The notes under the pieces were generated by a model. That model was not told the DNA's origin. It did not search any database and saw only the letters and a list, made by a program, of their open reading frames with translations. Shown here in pieces: positions 35,443 through 43,730 of a stretch of DNA of 64,000 nt. Both the position numbers and the translations under genes were made by a program. The stretch is from Streptomyces chrestomyceticus JCM 4735 (GTDB lineage: Bacteria > Actinomycetota > Actinomycetes > Streptomycetales > Streptomycetaceae), in the NCBI RefSeq assembly GCF_003865135.1, contig NZ_BHZC01000001.1, forward strand, positions 4,092,001 through 4,156,000. Reading direction: 5' to 3'. Positions within the stretch are counted from its first letter, which is position 1; each line of letters starts with the position of its first letter.

Positions 35443-35754
35443 ATGTCCGCGCACCAGCGTCCGCCCGCGCAGCGCCGGCACCGCCGGTACTTCGCCCTGA
35501 TGGGCGTGTGTCTTGCCCTTTTCGTGCTGGCGTGGGGCGTGGTACGGCTGTGGTCCGTACCGGCGGCCGTGGCGATGTGTGTGGTCGCCATGGTCATCCC
35601 GCCGTTCGCGGCGATCGTCGGCAACCGGCGGGAGCCGGGTGAGCGCTGGTGGGACGAGTCGGGCGACCCGGAGTCGGACCGGTGGTGGCGCGAGATCGAC
35701 GACCGCGGTTCCGGGCCGGGTTCCGGGGCCGGGCCCGGCTCCGGCCGTCGCTGA
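35443..35754 (+). CDS. DUF3099-like small membrane protein
   Basis: A 103-residue protein with a basic start (QRRHRRYFALM), two membrane helices (GVCLALFVLAWGVVRLW and AAVAMCVVAMVIPPFAAIVGN, about residues 19-60) and an acidic tail with RWWDESGDPESDRWWREID. This layout is that of DUF3099 proteins of actinobacteria, of unknown function. The ATG at 35443 has no good ribosome-binding site; TACGGT at 35431-35436 would place transcription start at the ATG, so it may be leaderless. It is convergent with the DsrE-like gene. Confidence 0.72.
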   Translation: MSAHQRPPAQRRHRRYFALMGVCLALFVLAWGVVRLWSVPAAVAMCVVAMVIPPFAAIVGNRREPGERWWDESGDPESDRWWREIDDRGSGPGSGAGPGSGRR

Positions 35755-35788
35755 GCCGTACCCGGGCCGCGGCCGGACCGCCGCGCCC

Positions 35789-36154
35789 TCAGTAGACGAG
35801 CGCCTGCACCCCGTCCGGCATGACCTCGCTCACGAAGACCTGCGCCCCGGCGATCCGGGCGCCCTCGATGAGGTCCTTCTCCTCGATGTCCCGGCGGGCC
35901 GCGCACTGCGTGCACACGGTGATCGTGCCGCCGCCCGCCACGATCGAGTCGATCAGATCCGGCAGCGGCGCCGCGTGCGGCAGCTCGAACTCCGCCGCGC
36001 GCCCCGGCAGCGCGAACCACACCGACTCCCCGGTCAGCCAGAGCGAGACGTGCACCCCGCTGGCCACGGCCACCGCCGCCACCGTGAACGCCTGCGAGCA
36101 CCGCTCGGGGGCGTCCGCCCCCGCCGTCACCTTGATCACCAGCTTCTTCGCCAT
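35789..36154 (-). CDS. DsrE-family protein
   Basis: A 121-residue protein of the DsrE/DsrF/TusD fold: KKLVIKVTAGADAPERCSQAFTVAAVAVASGV, VSLWLTGESVWFAL, and TVCTQCAARRDIEEKDLIEGARIAGA with two Cys in CTQC near residue 80. Such proteins carry sulfur or serve as peroxiredoxin-like accessory factors. Its place beside the sulfurtransferase and SseC genes supports a sulfur-related role, but the direct partner is unknown. Confidence 0.85.
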   Translation of the reverse strand: MAKKLVIKVTAGADAPERCSQAFTVAAVAVASGVHVSLWLTGESVWFALPGRAAEFELPHAAPLPDLIDSIVAGGGTITVCTQCAARRDIEEKDLIEGARIAGAQVFVSEVMPDGVQALVY

Positions 36155-36346
36155 ACGGCCACTTTAGAGCTCCTGCCAACGCAACCTTTCGGCCCCGTAG
36201 TTGGCCAGTGGTCCGACCTACACACGATCTTCATGGGGGCCGCGTGCAGCCGGACCGACCTGACCGCTGCCGTCGTTGGCGGCGGGCGTGGCGGCACAGC
36301 CGCCGCGGACGACCGGGGACGCGGCGGCACGGTCGGCGGCCGCACC

Positions 36347-36715
36347 ATGGGCCGACGGTTGTCCCGGGTGCACCTGCTCCAGTTCGACAGCGCCGCGGTG
36401 GCCGAGTTCTTCCGGCTGACCGTGCTGAGCGACGCGCGCGGCCCGGCCGTCTTCCTGCGGGACGCCCAGACCGTCGGACGGGACGACGCGTACAAGAAGG
36501 CCGTGCCGAAGGAGGCGGGCTCGGCCGTCGGCGGCTGGTTCGGGTCCGGGGTGGAGGTCTACAAGGAGACGGGTTCCGAAGGCGCTCTCTCGGTGCGGTA
36601 CGCGTACGTGTTCGCCGACGACACCGTCGCCCTCATCGTCCACTCCCGTCCCGACGGCACCGTACCGACCGCCTTCCACCAGTCCGTCGCCCTCCAGCAG
36701 CAGCTCCTCGGCTGA
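36347..36715 (+). CDS. Conserved hypothetical protein, 122 aa
   Basis: A soluble protein that starts MGRRLSRVHLLQFDSAAVAEFFRLTVLSD and ends AYVFADDTVALIVHSRPDG followed by a short helix. No family was recognised by eye. Codon use and composition fit a real gene. ATG 36347 is preferred because residues encoded upstream, from ATG 36233, are Gly-Arg-rich and not conserved-looking. A hairpin at 36725-36765 follows. Function cannot be proposed. Confidence 0.65.
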   Translation: MGRRLSRVHLLQFDSAAVAEFFRLTVLSDARGPAVFLRDAQTVGRDDAYKKAVPKEAGSAVGGWFGSGVEVYKETGSEGALSVRYAYVFADDTVALIVHSRPDGTVPTAFHQSVALQQQLLG

Positions 36716-36724
36716 GCCGGCGGC

Positions 36725-36765
36725 GCCGGGTGTCCCGGGGGCGTCAGGCGCCCGGGGCACCCGGC
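36725..36765 (+). terminator. Terminator after the 122-aa hypothetical gene
   Basis: Long GC-rich arms from GCCGGG 36725 and CCCGGC ending at 36765, with one G-U type mismatch and a bulge around a short TCAG loop. Confidence 0.6.
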
Positions 36766-36853
36766 GGGACCGACCTCACAGCGCCGTCACCGAGCACGCC
36801 GACTAGACTCGCTTCCGGTCCGTATCACCTCACTCCGTCCGAGGAGCGCGCTC

Positions 36854-36955
36854 GTGCTTGAGGCAGTCTTCACCACCCTGCTCGTCCTGGTCGCCGTCGG
36901 CGTCGTCGCCTTCGCCGGGCTGACCTGGAAGAAGCTGTACCAGGGCCAGCGCTAG
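36854..36955 (+). CDS. Small single-pass membrane protein, 33 aa
   Basis: GTG 36854 follows GAGGAG (36841-36846) by seven bases. The peptide has one membrane helix (TTLLVLVAVGVVAFAGLTW) and a short basic tail KKLYQGQR. It ends 46 bases before the nitrobindin-like gene and may share its transcript. Small proteins of this kind are common in streptomycetes; no function is known. Confidence 0.6.
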   Translation: MLEAVFTTLLVLVAVGVVAFAGLTWKKLYQGQR

Positions 36956-37001
36956 ACCCCCGAACACACCAGACTTCCCCCGACACAGATCGCCTGAGCT
37001 G

Positions 37002-37565
37002 ATGATCGAGATCCCGTCCGACCTGAACCCGGCCCTCGTGCCCCTCGCCTTTCTGCTCGGCAACTGGGAGGGCGCCGGCGTCGCCGACTTCCCCGGTTCC
37101 GAGAAGTGCAACTTCGGCCAGGAGGTCACCTTCACGCACGACGGCCGTGACTTCCTCGAATACACCTCGCACACCTGGGTGCTCGACGGCGAGGGCAAGA
37201 AGGTCGCTCCGCTGGAGACCGAGTCCGGCTACTGGCGCATCGACCAGGACCGCAAGGTCGAGATCGTGATGATCCGCGACGGCGGCGTCGCGGAGGTCTG
37301 GTACGGCGAGCTGGCCGACCAGAAGCCGCAGATCGACCTGGCCACCGACGCCGTGGCGCGCACCGCGGCCTCCGGCCCGTACAGCGGTGGCAAGCGCCTG
37401 TACGGGTACGTGAACAGCGACCTGATGTGGGTCGGCGAGAAGGCCACCCCCGAGGTGCCGCTGCGCCCGTACATGTCGGCGCACCTGAAGAAGGTCGTCG
37501 ACCCGCGCGAGTGGGCCAAGGACATCAAGGACCTGCCGGACGACGGCATCGCGTTCTTCAAGTAG
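37002..37565 (+). CDS. FABP-like/nitrobindin family protein (DUF1794)
   Basis: A 187-residue beta-barrel protein of the THAP4/nitrobindin type: LLGNWEGAGVADFP (the G-x-W-x-G-x-G motif, about residues 19-25), EVTFTHDGRDFLEYTSHTWV, ESGYWRIDQDRKVEIVM and RLYGYVNSDLMWVGE. Nitrobindins bind ferric heme and can isomerise peroxynitrite to nitrate. The C-terminal His used as heme ligand would lie in AHLKKV near residue 163. In S. coelicolor the same gene is close to nur; here a cobalamin-riboswitch transporter operon lies between them. Confidence 0.87.
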   Translation: MIEIPSDLNPALVPLAFLLGNWEGAGVADFPGSEKCNFGQEVTFTHDGRDFLEYTSHTWVLDGEGKKVAPLETESGYWRIDQDRKVEIVMIRDGGVAEVWYGELADQKPQIDLATDAVARTAASGPYSGGKRLYGYVNSDLMWVGEKATPEVPLRPYMSAHLKKVVDPREWAKDIKDLPDDGIAFFK

Positions 37566-37611
37566 CCGGGCCGGACCTCCACAGGTCCGCTCATCAGCAC
37601 AGACAGTCGCA

Positions 37612-37708
37612 GAGCGCCCCGCGGGGAAGTCCGGTGAGAGTCCGGCGCTGACCCGCAACGGTGTGCGGGACCACGCGTTCCGCCAGCCCGATCACCCGTG
37701 GGGCGCCG
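37612..37708 (+). promoter_or_regulatory. Cobalamin riboswitch
   Basis: The class signatures are present in order: GGGGAAGTCCGGTGAGAGTC near 37623, CTGACCCGCAACGGTG near 37648, and the B12-box-like GCCAGCCCGATCACC at 37682-37696. GCGCCCC 37614-37620 pairs with GGGGCGC 37700-37706 to close the element. It precedes the importer genes, so adenosyl- or methylcobalamin should shut off their expression. Confidence 0.9.
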
Positions 37709-37818
37709 GTTCCTGATCAACTCGCCGTGGACTGCGAGGGGACACCGCCGCGGGCCCCGCGCCACGCGCCGTCACCCCGGACCGTACGGACGCGGCCCGA
37801 GCCGAAGGCGTACGCCCC

Positions 37819-38931
37819 TTGGCCGCCCCAGCCCGTACCGCCGCCCCCGCCCCCGCACCCGTCGGGCCCGACGGCGACCGGCCCCGTACCGGCTCGCCGC
37901 TGCCCACCGTGCCGCTGGCCGCCGGGCTCGCCCTCGTCCTGCTCGGCTCCCTGGTGTGCGGCGTCGGCCTCGGCGCCTCCGGCGTCGGGTGGGGCGAGAT
38001 GCTGCGCTACCTGGGCGCCGGGCTGAGCGGCGGCACCATCACCTCCGACGAGGTCTCCGCCTACACCATCGTGTGGGAGCTGCGCTTCCCGCGCACGCTC
38101 CTGGCCGCCGTCGTCGGCGCCGGGCTGTCCGCCATCGGCGTGGCCGTCCAGGCCCTGGTGCGCAACGCCCTCGCCGACCCCTTCGTGCTCGGCATCTCCT
38201 CCGGCGCCGCGGTCGGCGCCAACGCCGTCCTGCTCTTCGGCTCGCTGGCCGCGCTCGGCGTCTGGGCCCTGTCCACCGCCGCCTTCGGCTCGGCGCTGCT
38301 GGCCATGGTGCTGGTCTACGCGGCGGCCCGCAGCGCGCACGGCCTGACCCCGCTGCGCCTGGTCCTGACCGGCTCCGCCATGTACTACGGCTTCTCCGCC
38401 CTCTCCACCCTGATGGTCTTCGCCGCCGACCGGGGCGAGGCGGCGCGGTCCGCCATGATGTGGCTGCTCGGCAGCCTCAGCGGGGCGGGCTGGGGCTCGC
38501 TGCCGGTCGCCGCGGTGGCGGTGGCCGGGGCGCTGCTGTACCTGCTGCTCTCCGCGGGCCGCCTGAACGCGCTGGCCATGGGCGACGAGTCGGCCGCCGC
38601 GCTCGGCGTGGACCCCGGGCGGCTGCGCCGGGAGCTGTTCGCGGTCACCGCGGCCGTGACCGGCGCGGTGGTCGCGGTCAGCGGGGCGATCGGCTTCGTC
38701 GGGCTGATGGTGCCGCACGTGACGCGGATGCTGGTGGGCGCCGGGCACCGCCGGGTGCTGGCGGTGGCGCCGCTGCTGGGCGCGGTGCTGATGGTGTGGG
38801 TGGACATCCTGTCCCGGGTGCTGCTGGCGCCCGTCGAGCTGCCGGTCGGAGTGATCACCGCGGTGCTCGGCGTGCCGGCCTTCGTGCTGCTGATGCGGCG
38901 GCGCGGCTACACGTTCGGAGGCGGGTCCTGA
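37819..38931 (+). CDS. btuC: FecCD/BtuC-type ABC importer permease
   Basis: A permease of about 370 residues with roughly nine to ten membrane helices (for example VPLAAGLALVLLGSLVCGVG and TLLAAVVGAGLSAIGVAVQ) and the family marks LADPFVLGISSGAAVGANAV and AIGFVGLMVPHVTRMLVG. With the ATPase and lipoprotein it forms a type II importer. The cobalamin riboswitch just upstream makes corrinoids the likely substrate. No ATG or GTG suits the N-terminus: TTG 37819 is taken, CTG 37732 and GTG 37909 are alternatives. Databases sometimes name similar three-gene sets F420-0 transporters; the riboswitch argues against that here. Confidence 0.87.
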   Translation: MAAPARTAAPAPAPVGPDGDRPRTGSPLPTVPLAAGLALVLLGSLVCGVGLGASGVGWGEMLRYLGAGLSGGTITSDEVSAYTIVWELRFPRTLLAAVVGAGLSAIGVAVQALVRNALADPFVLGISSGAAVGANAVLLFGSLAALGVWALSTAAFGSALLAMVLVYAAARSAHGLTPLRLVLTGSAMYYGFSALSTLMVFAADRGEAARSAMMWLLGSLSGAGWGSLPVAAVAVAGALLYLLLSAGRLNALAMGDESAAALGVDPGRLRRELFAVTAAVTGAVVAVSGAIGFVGLMVPHVTRMLVGAGHRRVLAVAPLLGAVLMVWVDILSRVLLAPVELPVGVITAVLGVPAFVLLMRRRGYTFGGGS

Positions 38932-38965
38932 TGGGGTGCTGGATGGGGTGCTGGATGCGGTGCCG
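38930..38965 (+). repeat. 12-base tandem repeat, three copies
   Basis: GATGGGGTGCTG at 38930-38941 and 38942-38953, and GATGCGGTGCCG at 38954-38965. The repeat lies between the permease stop and the ATPase start and is flanked by two near-identical GGAGGCGG..CCTGATG segments, so a local duplication has made the spacer. Confidence 0.7.
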
Positions 38966-39004
38966 GACGCCGGGACACGGCGGTACGTACGGAGGCGGTG
39001 CCTG

Positions 39005-39799
39005 ATGCGGATCGACATCGACGCGGTGTCCGTGGACGTGGCCGGCGCGCGGCTCGTGCACGACATCACCCTGCACGCGGACAGCGGCCGGGTCGTCGGG
39101 CTGGTCGGGCCCAACGGCAGCGGCAAGTCCACCCTGCTGCGCTGCGCCTACCGCGCGCTGCGCCCGGCCGCCGGGACGGTACGGCTGGACGGCACCGACC
39201 TGCACGCCATGGGCGTACGCGAAGGGGCCCGGCACCTGGCCGCGCTGCCCCAGGAGTCGGCGACGGAGTTCGGGTTCACGGCCGCCGAGGTCGTCGCGAT
39301 GGGGCGGCTGCCGCACCAGCGCGGTTCGGGGCGGCCGAGCGCCGCCGACCTGCGGGTGTGCGAGGAAGCGCTGGACCGTACCGGTGCCGCCCACCTCGCC
39401 ACGCGGGCCTTCCTGAGCCTGTCCGGCGGCGAGAAGCAGCGGGTGCTGATCGCCCGCGCGCTGGCCCAGGAGCCGCGGGTGCTGGTGCTGGACGAGCCGA
39501 CGAACCACCTCGACATCGCGCAGCAACTGGAGCTGCTGGCGCTGGTCAGGGACAGCGGGCTGACGGTGCTGACCGCGCTGCACGACCTGAACCTGGCGGC
39601 CGTGCACTGCGACGAGCTGTACGTCATCTCCGGCGGCCGCATCGTCGCCTCCGGCGCGCCGCACGACGTGCTGGGGCCGGAGCTGCTGGCCGAGGTGTTC
39701 GGGGTGCGCGCGCACCGCGTACCGCATCCGGAGACCGGCGCCGTACAACTGCTGTTCGACCGCCTGCCCGCCCGTACCGACGCACCGACCACCCCGTGA
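39005..39799 (+). CDS. btuD: BtuD-type ABC importer ATPase
   Basis: A 264-residue ATPase: Walker A LVGPNGSGKSTLLRC (about 34-48), Q-loop ALPQESATEF, signature LSLSGGEKQRVLIARAL, Walker B VLVLDEPTNHLD, H-loop TALHDLNLAAVHCD. All catalytic residues are present. GGAGG precedes ATG 39005. Sequence type is that of FecE/BtuD ATPases of metal-chelate and cobalamin importers. Its stop overlaps a possible GTG start of the binding-protein gene as GTGA. Confidence 0.92.
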   Translation: MRIDIDAVSVDVAGARLVHDITLHADSGRVVGLVGPNGSGKSTLLRCAYRALRPAAGTVRLDGTDLHAMGVREGARHLAALPQESATEFGFTAAEVVAMGRLPHQRGSGRPSAADLRVCEEALDRTGAAHLATRAFLSLSGGEKQRVLIARALAQEPRVLVLDEPTNHLDIAQQLELLALVRDSGLTVLTALHDLNLAAVHCDELYVISGGRIVASGAPHDVLGPELLAEVFGVRAHRVPHPETGAVQLLFDRLPARTDAPTTP

Positions 39800-39807
39800 G
39801 GCCCCCC

Positions 39808-40851
39808 ATGCGCACCCGCCGCCACCGCTCCGCCGCCCTGCTCACCGCCCTCACGCTCGCCGCGCTCACCGGCTGCGGCGCCCAGGTCGCCGAGGAGGGG
39901 AAGGGGGACCCCGCCAAGGCGTCCGGATCCGGTCACTACCCGGTCACGATCGAGAACTGCGGCATGAAGACCACGTACGCCAAGGCACCGCGCCGGGTGG
40001 TCACCAACGACGTCGGGATCGCCGACATCATGTTCGCGCTCGGCCTGGAGGACCACATGGCCGGGTACGTCATGCCGGAGTACCGGGGCAAGCTCGACGC
40101 CGTCGCCTGGAAGGACGCGTACGGCAAGGTGCCGTGGCTCTCCAAGAAGGCGATCACCAAGGAGATCGCCCTGGACGCCAAAGCCGACCTGGTCTTCGCG
40201 GGCTGGAACTACGGCTTCGGCGAGGACAGCGACGTCACCCCGGCCTCCCTGAAGAAGCTCGGCATCGGCAGCTACGTCCTGACCGAGTCGTGCCGCAACG
40301 GGTCCGACGGCGGCCAGGGCAGCGCGCGCGGCGTGATGCCGCCGCTGGACGCGCTGTACACGGACCTGAAGACCCTCGGGAAGATCTTCGACGTCGAGGA
40401 CCGGGCGGACGCGCTGATCGCCACGTACCGCAAGCAGATCGCCGACGCGCAGGCCAAGGTGCCCAAGGACGGCGCACGGCCCACCGTCTTCCTGTACGAC
40501 GGCGGCCAGGACAAGCCGATGACCTCCGGCCGCTTCGCCGGGCCGCACGACATCATCACCAAGGCCGGCGGCGACCACGTCATGAAGGACCTCGACGACT
40601 CCTGGACCACGGTCGGGTGGGAGTCGGTGGTCGAACGCGACCCCGACGTGATCGTCATCAACGACTACGGCACGCCGACGGCCGCGCAGAAGAAGGCGTT
40701 CCTGAAGTCGTACGGGCCGCTGAAGAACGTCTCGGCGATCAAGAACGACCGCATTTTCGTCCTGGATTACGCCGACCTGGTGGAGAGCCCGCGCAACCCG
40801 GCGGCCGTCGCCGCGCTCTCCGGTTACCTGCGGAACGTAGGCGGCCACTGA
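39808..40851 (+). CDS. btuF: BtuF-like substrate-binding lipoprotein
   Basis: A 347-residue lipoprotein. The signal peptide RRHRSAALLTALTLAALTGC ends in the lipobox LTGC (Cys near residue 23). Two type III binding-protein lobes follow: RRVVTNDVGIADIMFALGLEDHM and PTVFLYDGG..SWTTVGWESVVERDPDVIVINDYG. It captures the ligand outside the membrane for the permease and ATPase. Corrinoid is inferred from the riboswitch; F420-0 or an iron chelate are alternatives. GTG 39796, overlapping the ATPase stop, is another start. Confidence 0.9.
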   Translation: MRTRRHRSAALLTALTLAALTGCGAQVAEEGKGDPAKASGSGHYPVTIENCGMKTTYAKAPRRVVTNDVGIADIMFALGLEDHMAGYVMPEYRGKLDAVAWKDAYGKVPWLSKKAITKEIALDAKADLVFAGWNYGFGEDSDVTPASLKKLGIGSYVLTESCRNGSDGGQGSARGVMPPLDALYTDLKTLGKIFDVEDRADALIATYRKQIADAQAKVPKDGARPTVFLYDGGQDKPMTSGRFAGPHDIITKAGGDHVMKDLDDSWTTVGWESVVERDPDVIVINDYGTPTAAQKKAFLKSYGPLKNVSAIKNDRIFVLDYADLVESPRNPAAVAALSGYLRNVGGH

Positions 40852-40872
40852 ACGTCCTCCTACACTGTCGGT

Positions 40873-41358
40873 GTGGTGAGCAGCGACTGGCAGAGCGACC
40901 TCCGCAAGCGCGGGTACCGGCTGACCCCGCAGCGGCAGCTCGTGCTGGAGGCGGTGGACAAGCTGGAACACGCCACCCCCGACGCCATCCTCACCGAGGT
41001 GCGCAGGACGGCGGGCGGCGTGAACATCTCCACCGTCTACCGGACGCTGGAGCTGCTGGAGGAGCTGAAACTGGTCAGCCATGCCCATCTCGGGCACGGC
41101 GCGCCCACGTACCACCTCGCGTCCCGGCACCACCACATCCATCTGGTGTGCCGGGACTGCTCGGAAGTGATCGAAGCCGATCTGTCGGTGGCCGAACGGT
41201 TCACGACGACGCTGCGGGAGACGTTCGGTTTCGACACGGACCTGAAGCACTTCGCGATCTTCGGGCGCTGCGCGGCGTGCACCGGCGGCGGTACGGCCAC
41301 GCCTCCGGCACCCGACGGCGGGCCGCCCGCCGAGGGCGGGTCGGGGCCCGCCGCGTAG
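40873..41358 (+). CDS. nur: Nur, nickel-responsive Fur-family repressor
   Basis: A 161-residue Fur-family regulator. The winged helix covers DLRKRGYRLTPQRQLVLEAV and VNISTVYRTLELLEEL; the metal region has HAHLGHGAPTYHLASRHHHIHL, then CRDC and a second CAAC pair (FGRCAAC), the structural zinc site. The first 140 residues are very close to S. coelicolor Nur, which represses nickel uptake and sodF when nickel is present. A TACACT box at 40861-40866 is seven bases before GTG 40873, so the mRNA may be leaderless. It follows the cobalamin transporter operon by only 21 bases. Confidence 0.9.
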   Translation: MVSSDWQSDLRKRGYRLTPQRQLVLEAVDKLEHATPDAILTEVRRTAGGVNISTVYRTLELLEELKLVSHAHLGHGAPTYHLASRHHHIHLVCRDCSEVIEADLSVAERFTTTLRETFGFDTDLKHFAIFGRCAACTGGGTATPPAPDGGPPAEGGSGPAA

Positions 41359-41377
41359 CCGGTCGTACGCTTGGGGT

Positions 41378-42358
41378 ATGCCGCGCCCACGTGAAGCCAG
41401 TCCGCTGCTGTCGCTGCCCGGTGCCGTCCCGGCCGAGGCCCCCGACGAAGGGGTCGCCGCACACTACGGCGACCTGTTCCGCGAACAACGCACCCTCGCG
41501 GACGGCCGCGGCCTCGTCGACCTCTCGCACCGCGGCGTGGTCACCGTCAGTGGCCCCGAGCGGCTGAGCTGGCTGCACCTGCTGCTCACCCAGCACGTCA
41601 CCGACCTCGCCCCCGGCCACGCCACCGAGGCCCTGATCCTCTCCGCCAACGGCCACATCGAGCACGCCCTCTACCTCGTCGACGACGGGGAGACGACCTG
41701 GCTGCACACCGAGCCGGGCGACGAGGAGGCGCTGATCGCCTACCTGGAGAGCATGAAGTTCTTCTACCGGGTCGAGGTGGCCGACCGTACGGACGACTAC
41801 GCGGTCGTCCACCTGCCCGCCGGCTCCATCACCGAAGCCCCGAAGGACGCGGTCGTCCGGGAGACCCCGCACGGCCGGGACCTGTTCCTGCCGCGCGGCG
41901 AGCTGGAGACCTTCGCGGCGGCCAACGGCCCCGCCGTCGGCACCCTCGCCCTGGAGGCGCTGCGCGTCGAGGCGCACCGGCCGCGCCTGGGCCGGGAGAC
42001 CGACCACCGCACCATCCCGCACGAGCTGGGCTGGATCGGCACCGCCGTCCACCTCCAGAAGGGCTGCTACCGAGGCCAGGAGACGGTGGCCCGCGTCCAC
42101 AACCTGGGGAAGCCGCCGCGCCGCCTGGTCTTCCTCCACCTGGACGGCAGCGAGGTGCACCTGCCGCCGCACGGCGCGCCCGTACGCCTGGCCGCCGACG
42201 GCGCCGAAGGCCGCCAGCTCGGCTTCGTCACCACCTCGGCCCGCCACCACGAGCTGGGCCCCATCGCGCTGGCCCTGGTCAAGCGCAACGTGCCCGTCGA
42301 CGCGCCGCTGCTCGTGGAGAGCACGGCGGCGGCCCAGGAGGTCGTGGTCGAGCCGTAG
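41378..42358 (+). CDS. ygfZ: YgfZ/GcvT-like folate-binding protein
   Basis: A 326-residue protein of the YgfZ family, which uses tetrahydrofolate and helps Fe-S cluster enzymes. The signature K-G-C-Y-x-G-Q-E appears as QKGCYRGQETVARVHNLGKPPR near residues 227-249. N-terminal GcvT-like parts (LVDLSHRGVVTVSGPERLSWLHLLLTQ) are also present. It is encoded 19 bases after nur on the same strand. Terminator 42374-42399 separates it from dtd. Confidence 0.92.
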   Translation: MPRPREASPLLSLPGAVPAEAPDEGVAAHYGDLFREQRTLADGRGLVDLSHRGVVTVSGPERLSWLHLLLTQHVTDLAPGHATEALILSANGHIEHALYLVDDGETTWLHTEPGDEEALIAYLESMKFFYRVEVADRTDDYAVVHLPAGSITEAPKDAVVRETPHGRDLFLPRGELETFAAANGPAVGTLALEALRVEAHRPRLGRETDHRTIPHELGWIGTAVHLQKGCYRGQETVARVHNLGKPPRRLVFLHLDGSEVHLPPHGAPVRLAADGAEGRQLGFVTTSARHHELGPIALALVKRNVPVDAPLLVESTAAAQEVVVEP

Positions 42359-42373
42359 GGCGGCCGGGAGAGG

Positions 42374-42399
42374 GAGCCGCGGCCCGGAAGCCGCGGCTC
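42374..42399. terminator. Bidirectional terminator between ygfZ and dtd
   Basis: Perfect arms GAGCCGCGGC 42374-42383 and GCCGCGGCTC 42390-42399 with a six-base loop; the right arm overlaps the dtd stop codon. Confidence 0.65.
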
Positions 42400-42823
42400 A
42401 GACCTCCAGCAGCACCGTGAACGGGCCGTCGTTCGTCAGCGAGACCTTCATGTCCGCGCCGAAGCGGCCCGTCGCGACCTCCGCGCCCAGTGCGCGGAGC
42501 TGTGTGACGACCTCGTCGACGAGGGGTTCGGCCACCGGGCCGGGGGCCGCCGCGTTCCAGGTGGGCCGACGGCCCTTGCGGGCGTCACCGTAGAGAGTGA
42601 ACTGACTGATCACCAGCAGGCCCGCACCCGTGTCCGAGCAGGACTTCTCGCCGTCCAGGATGCGCACCGACCACAGCTTGCGGGCGAGCCGCGCCGCCTT
42701 CTCCGGGGTGTCGTCGTGCGTCACTCCGACCAGCACGCACAGCCCTTCACCGACGATCTCCCCGACCGTCCCGCCGTCCACCTCGACGCGTGCGCCGTCG
42801 ACCCTCTGCACCACAGCTCGCAT
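42398..42823 (-). CDS. dtd: D-aminoacyl-tRNA deacylase
   Basis: A 141-residue enzyme that frees tRNA from wrongly attached D-amino acids. The two active-site motifs are present: [19 protein letters not shown] (SQxT) and [14 protein letters not shown] (NxGP-type, here NDGP). Start MRAVVQRV is invariant in the family; ATG 42823 is used, with another ATG three codons earlier. Length is normal. Confidence 0.95.
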   Translation of the reverse strand: MRAVVQRVDGARVEVDGGTVGEIVGEGLCVLVGVTHDDTPEKAARLARKLWSVRILDGEKSCSDTGAGLLVISQFTLYGDARKGRRPTWNAAAPGPVAEPLVDEVVTQLRALGAEVATGRFGADMKVSLTNDGPFTVLLEV

Positions 42824-43006
42824 ACCGCCCATGATGCACGGCACGCCCGGGCCTCCGACAGCCGTACCCTCCCGGGGCCGTTCGGGTGCCATGGCCATGG
42901 CTGGCCCTGCGGACGGCCCGCCCGCAGTGGCACGATGCGTGCACGCGGTGCGTCGCGCGGACAACGTGCCCGCACGGCCGCACCGGACGAGGGGACGGAA
43001 CGACTC

Positions 43007-43675
43007 ATGAGCACTGCCGGTCCCGGGCACACCCCCGGACCCGTACCGATCGCCCGTACGGCGCCCACGGCGGCCCGTACGACCCCGCCGGCCCCGGCAC
43101 CCGCCGGGCCCGCCCGCACGGAGGACGGCCCCATGTTCCAGGCAGGCACGGCGCCGCACCGGCCGCCGCTGCAACGCGACCGCTTCCGCCCGGTCCCGCG
43201 GCCCGACCTGCACCGGCTGAGCCTGCCCGACCTGCGCGTCCTGCGGCGCGAGGCGCAACGGGAGGAGGCCGACCTGAGCTACGTACGGCGGCTTCTCCAG
43301 GGCCGGATCGACATCCTGCGCGCCGAGAGCACCCGCCGTACGGCCCCGCACTCGCCCCTGCTGGACCGGCTGCCGGAGATCCTGACGGACGGGCCGTCGC
43401 AGCACCGCTCCTCGGCCCGCCACGTGACGCTGGGGATGCCGCACAGCGAGGAGTACCGCCAGCTCGCGGAGCAGATGCTCGGCGAGGTGGAGCTGTCCGA
43501 CCTCACGGCCCGTACGGACCAGGAGCTGCACGACGCGATGGGCCGGCTGGTCCGTTACGAGCAGCAGGTCTCCCGGCGGCGCCAGGCGCTGCAGCGGACC
43601 GCGGACGATTGCAGTGCCGAGATCGCCCGCAGGTACCGTGAAGGTGAAGCACAAGTAGACGACCTGCTCTCCTGA
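43007..43675 (+). CDS. rsiG: RsiG, c-di-GMP-dependent anti-sigma factor of WhiG
   Basis: A 222-residue protein whose first 60 residues are Pro-Ala-rich and disordered. Then come two antiparallel coiled-coil helices, each with the RsiG c-di-GMP motif E-x3-S-x2-R-x3-Q-x3-D: residues 87-102 (E87, S91, R94, Q98, D102) and 185-200 (E185, S189, R192, Q196, D200). In Streptomyces RsiG with c-di-GMP holds the sporulation sigma factor WhiG inactive. whiG is elsewhere on the chromosome. The exact fit of both motifs makes the call strong. Confidence 0.93.
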   Translation: MSTAGPGHTPGPVPIARTAPTAARTTPPAPAPAGPARTEDGPMFQAGTAPHRPPLQRDRFRPVPRPDLHRLSLPDLRVLRREAQREEADLSYVRRLLQGRIDILRAESTRRTAPHSPLLDRLPEILTDGPSQHRSSARHVTLGMPHSEEYRQLAEQMLGEVELSDLTARTDQELHDAMGRLVRYEQQVSRRRQALQRTADDCSAEIARRYREGEAQVDDLLS

Positions 43676-43730
43676 CCCGGCGGCCGCACCGTACCGGGGG
43701 GAGCGCGGGTCACTCCCCGGAAGGCCCCCG

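Noticed and set aside
37661..38026. Small plus-strand protein overlapping the riboswitch and permease start
   Set aside because: It overlaps the conserved riboswitch core and has low-complexity Pro-Ala content.
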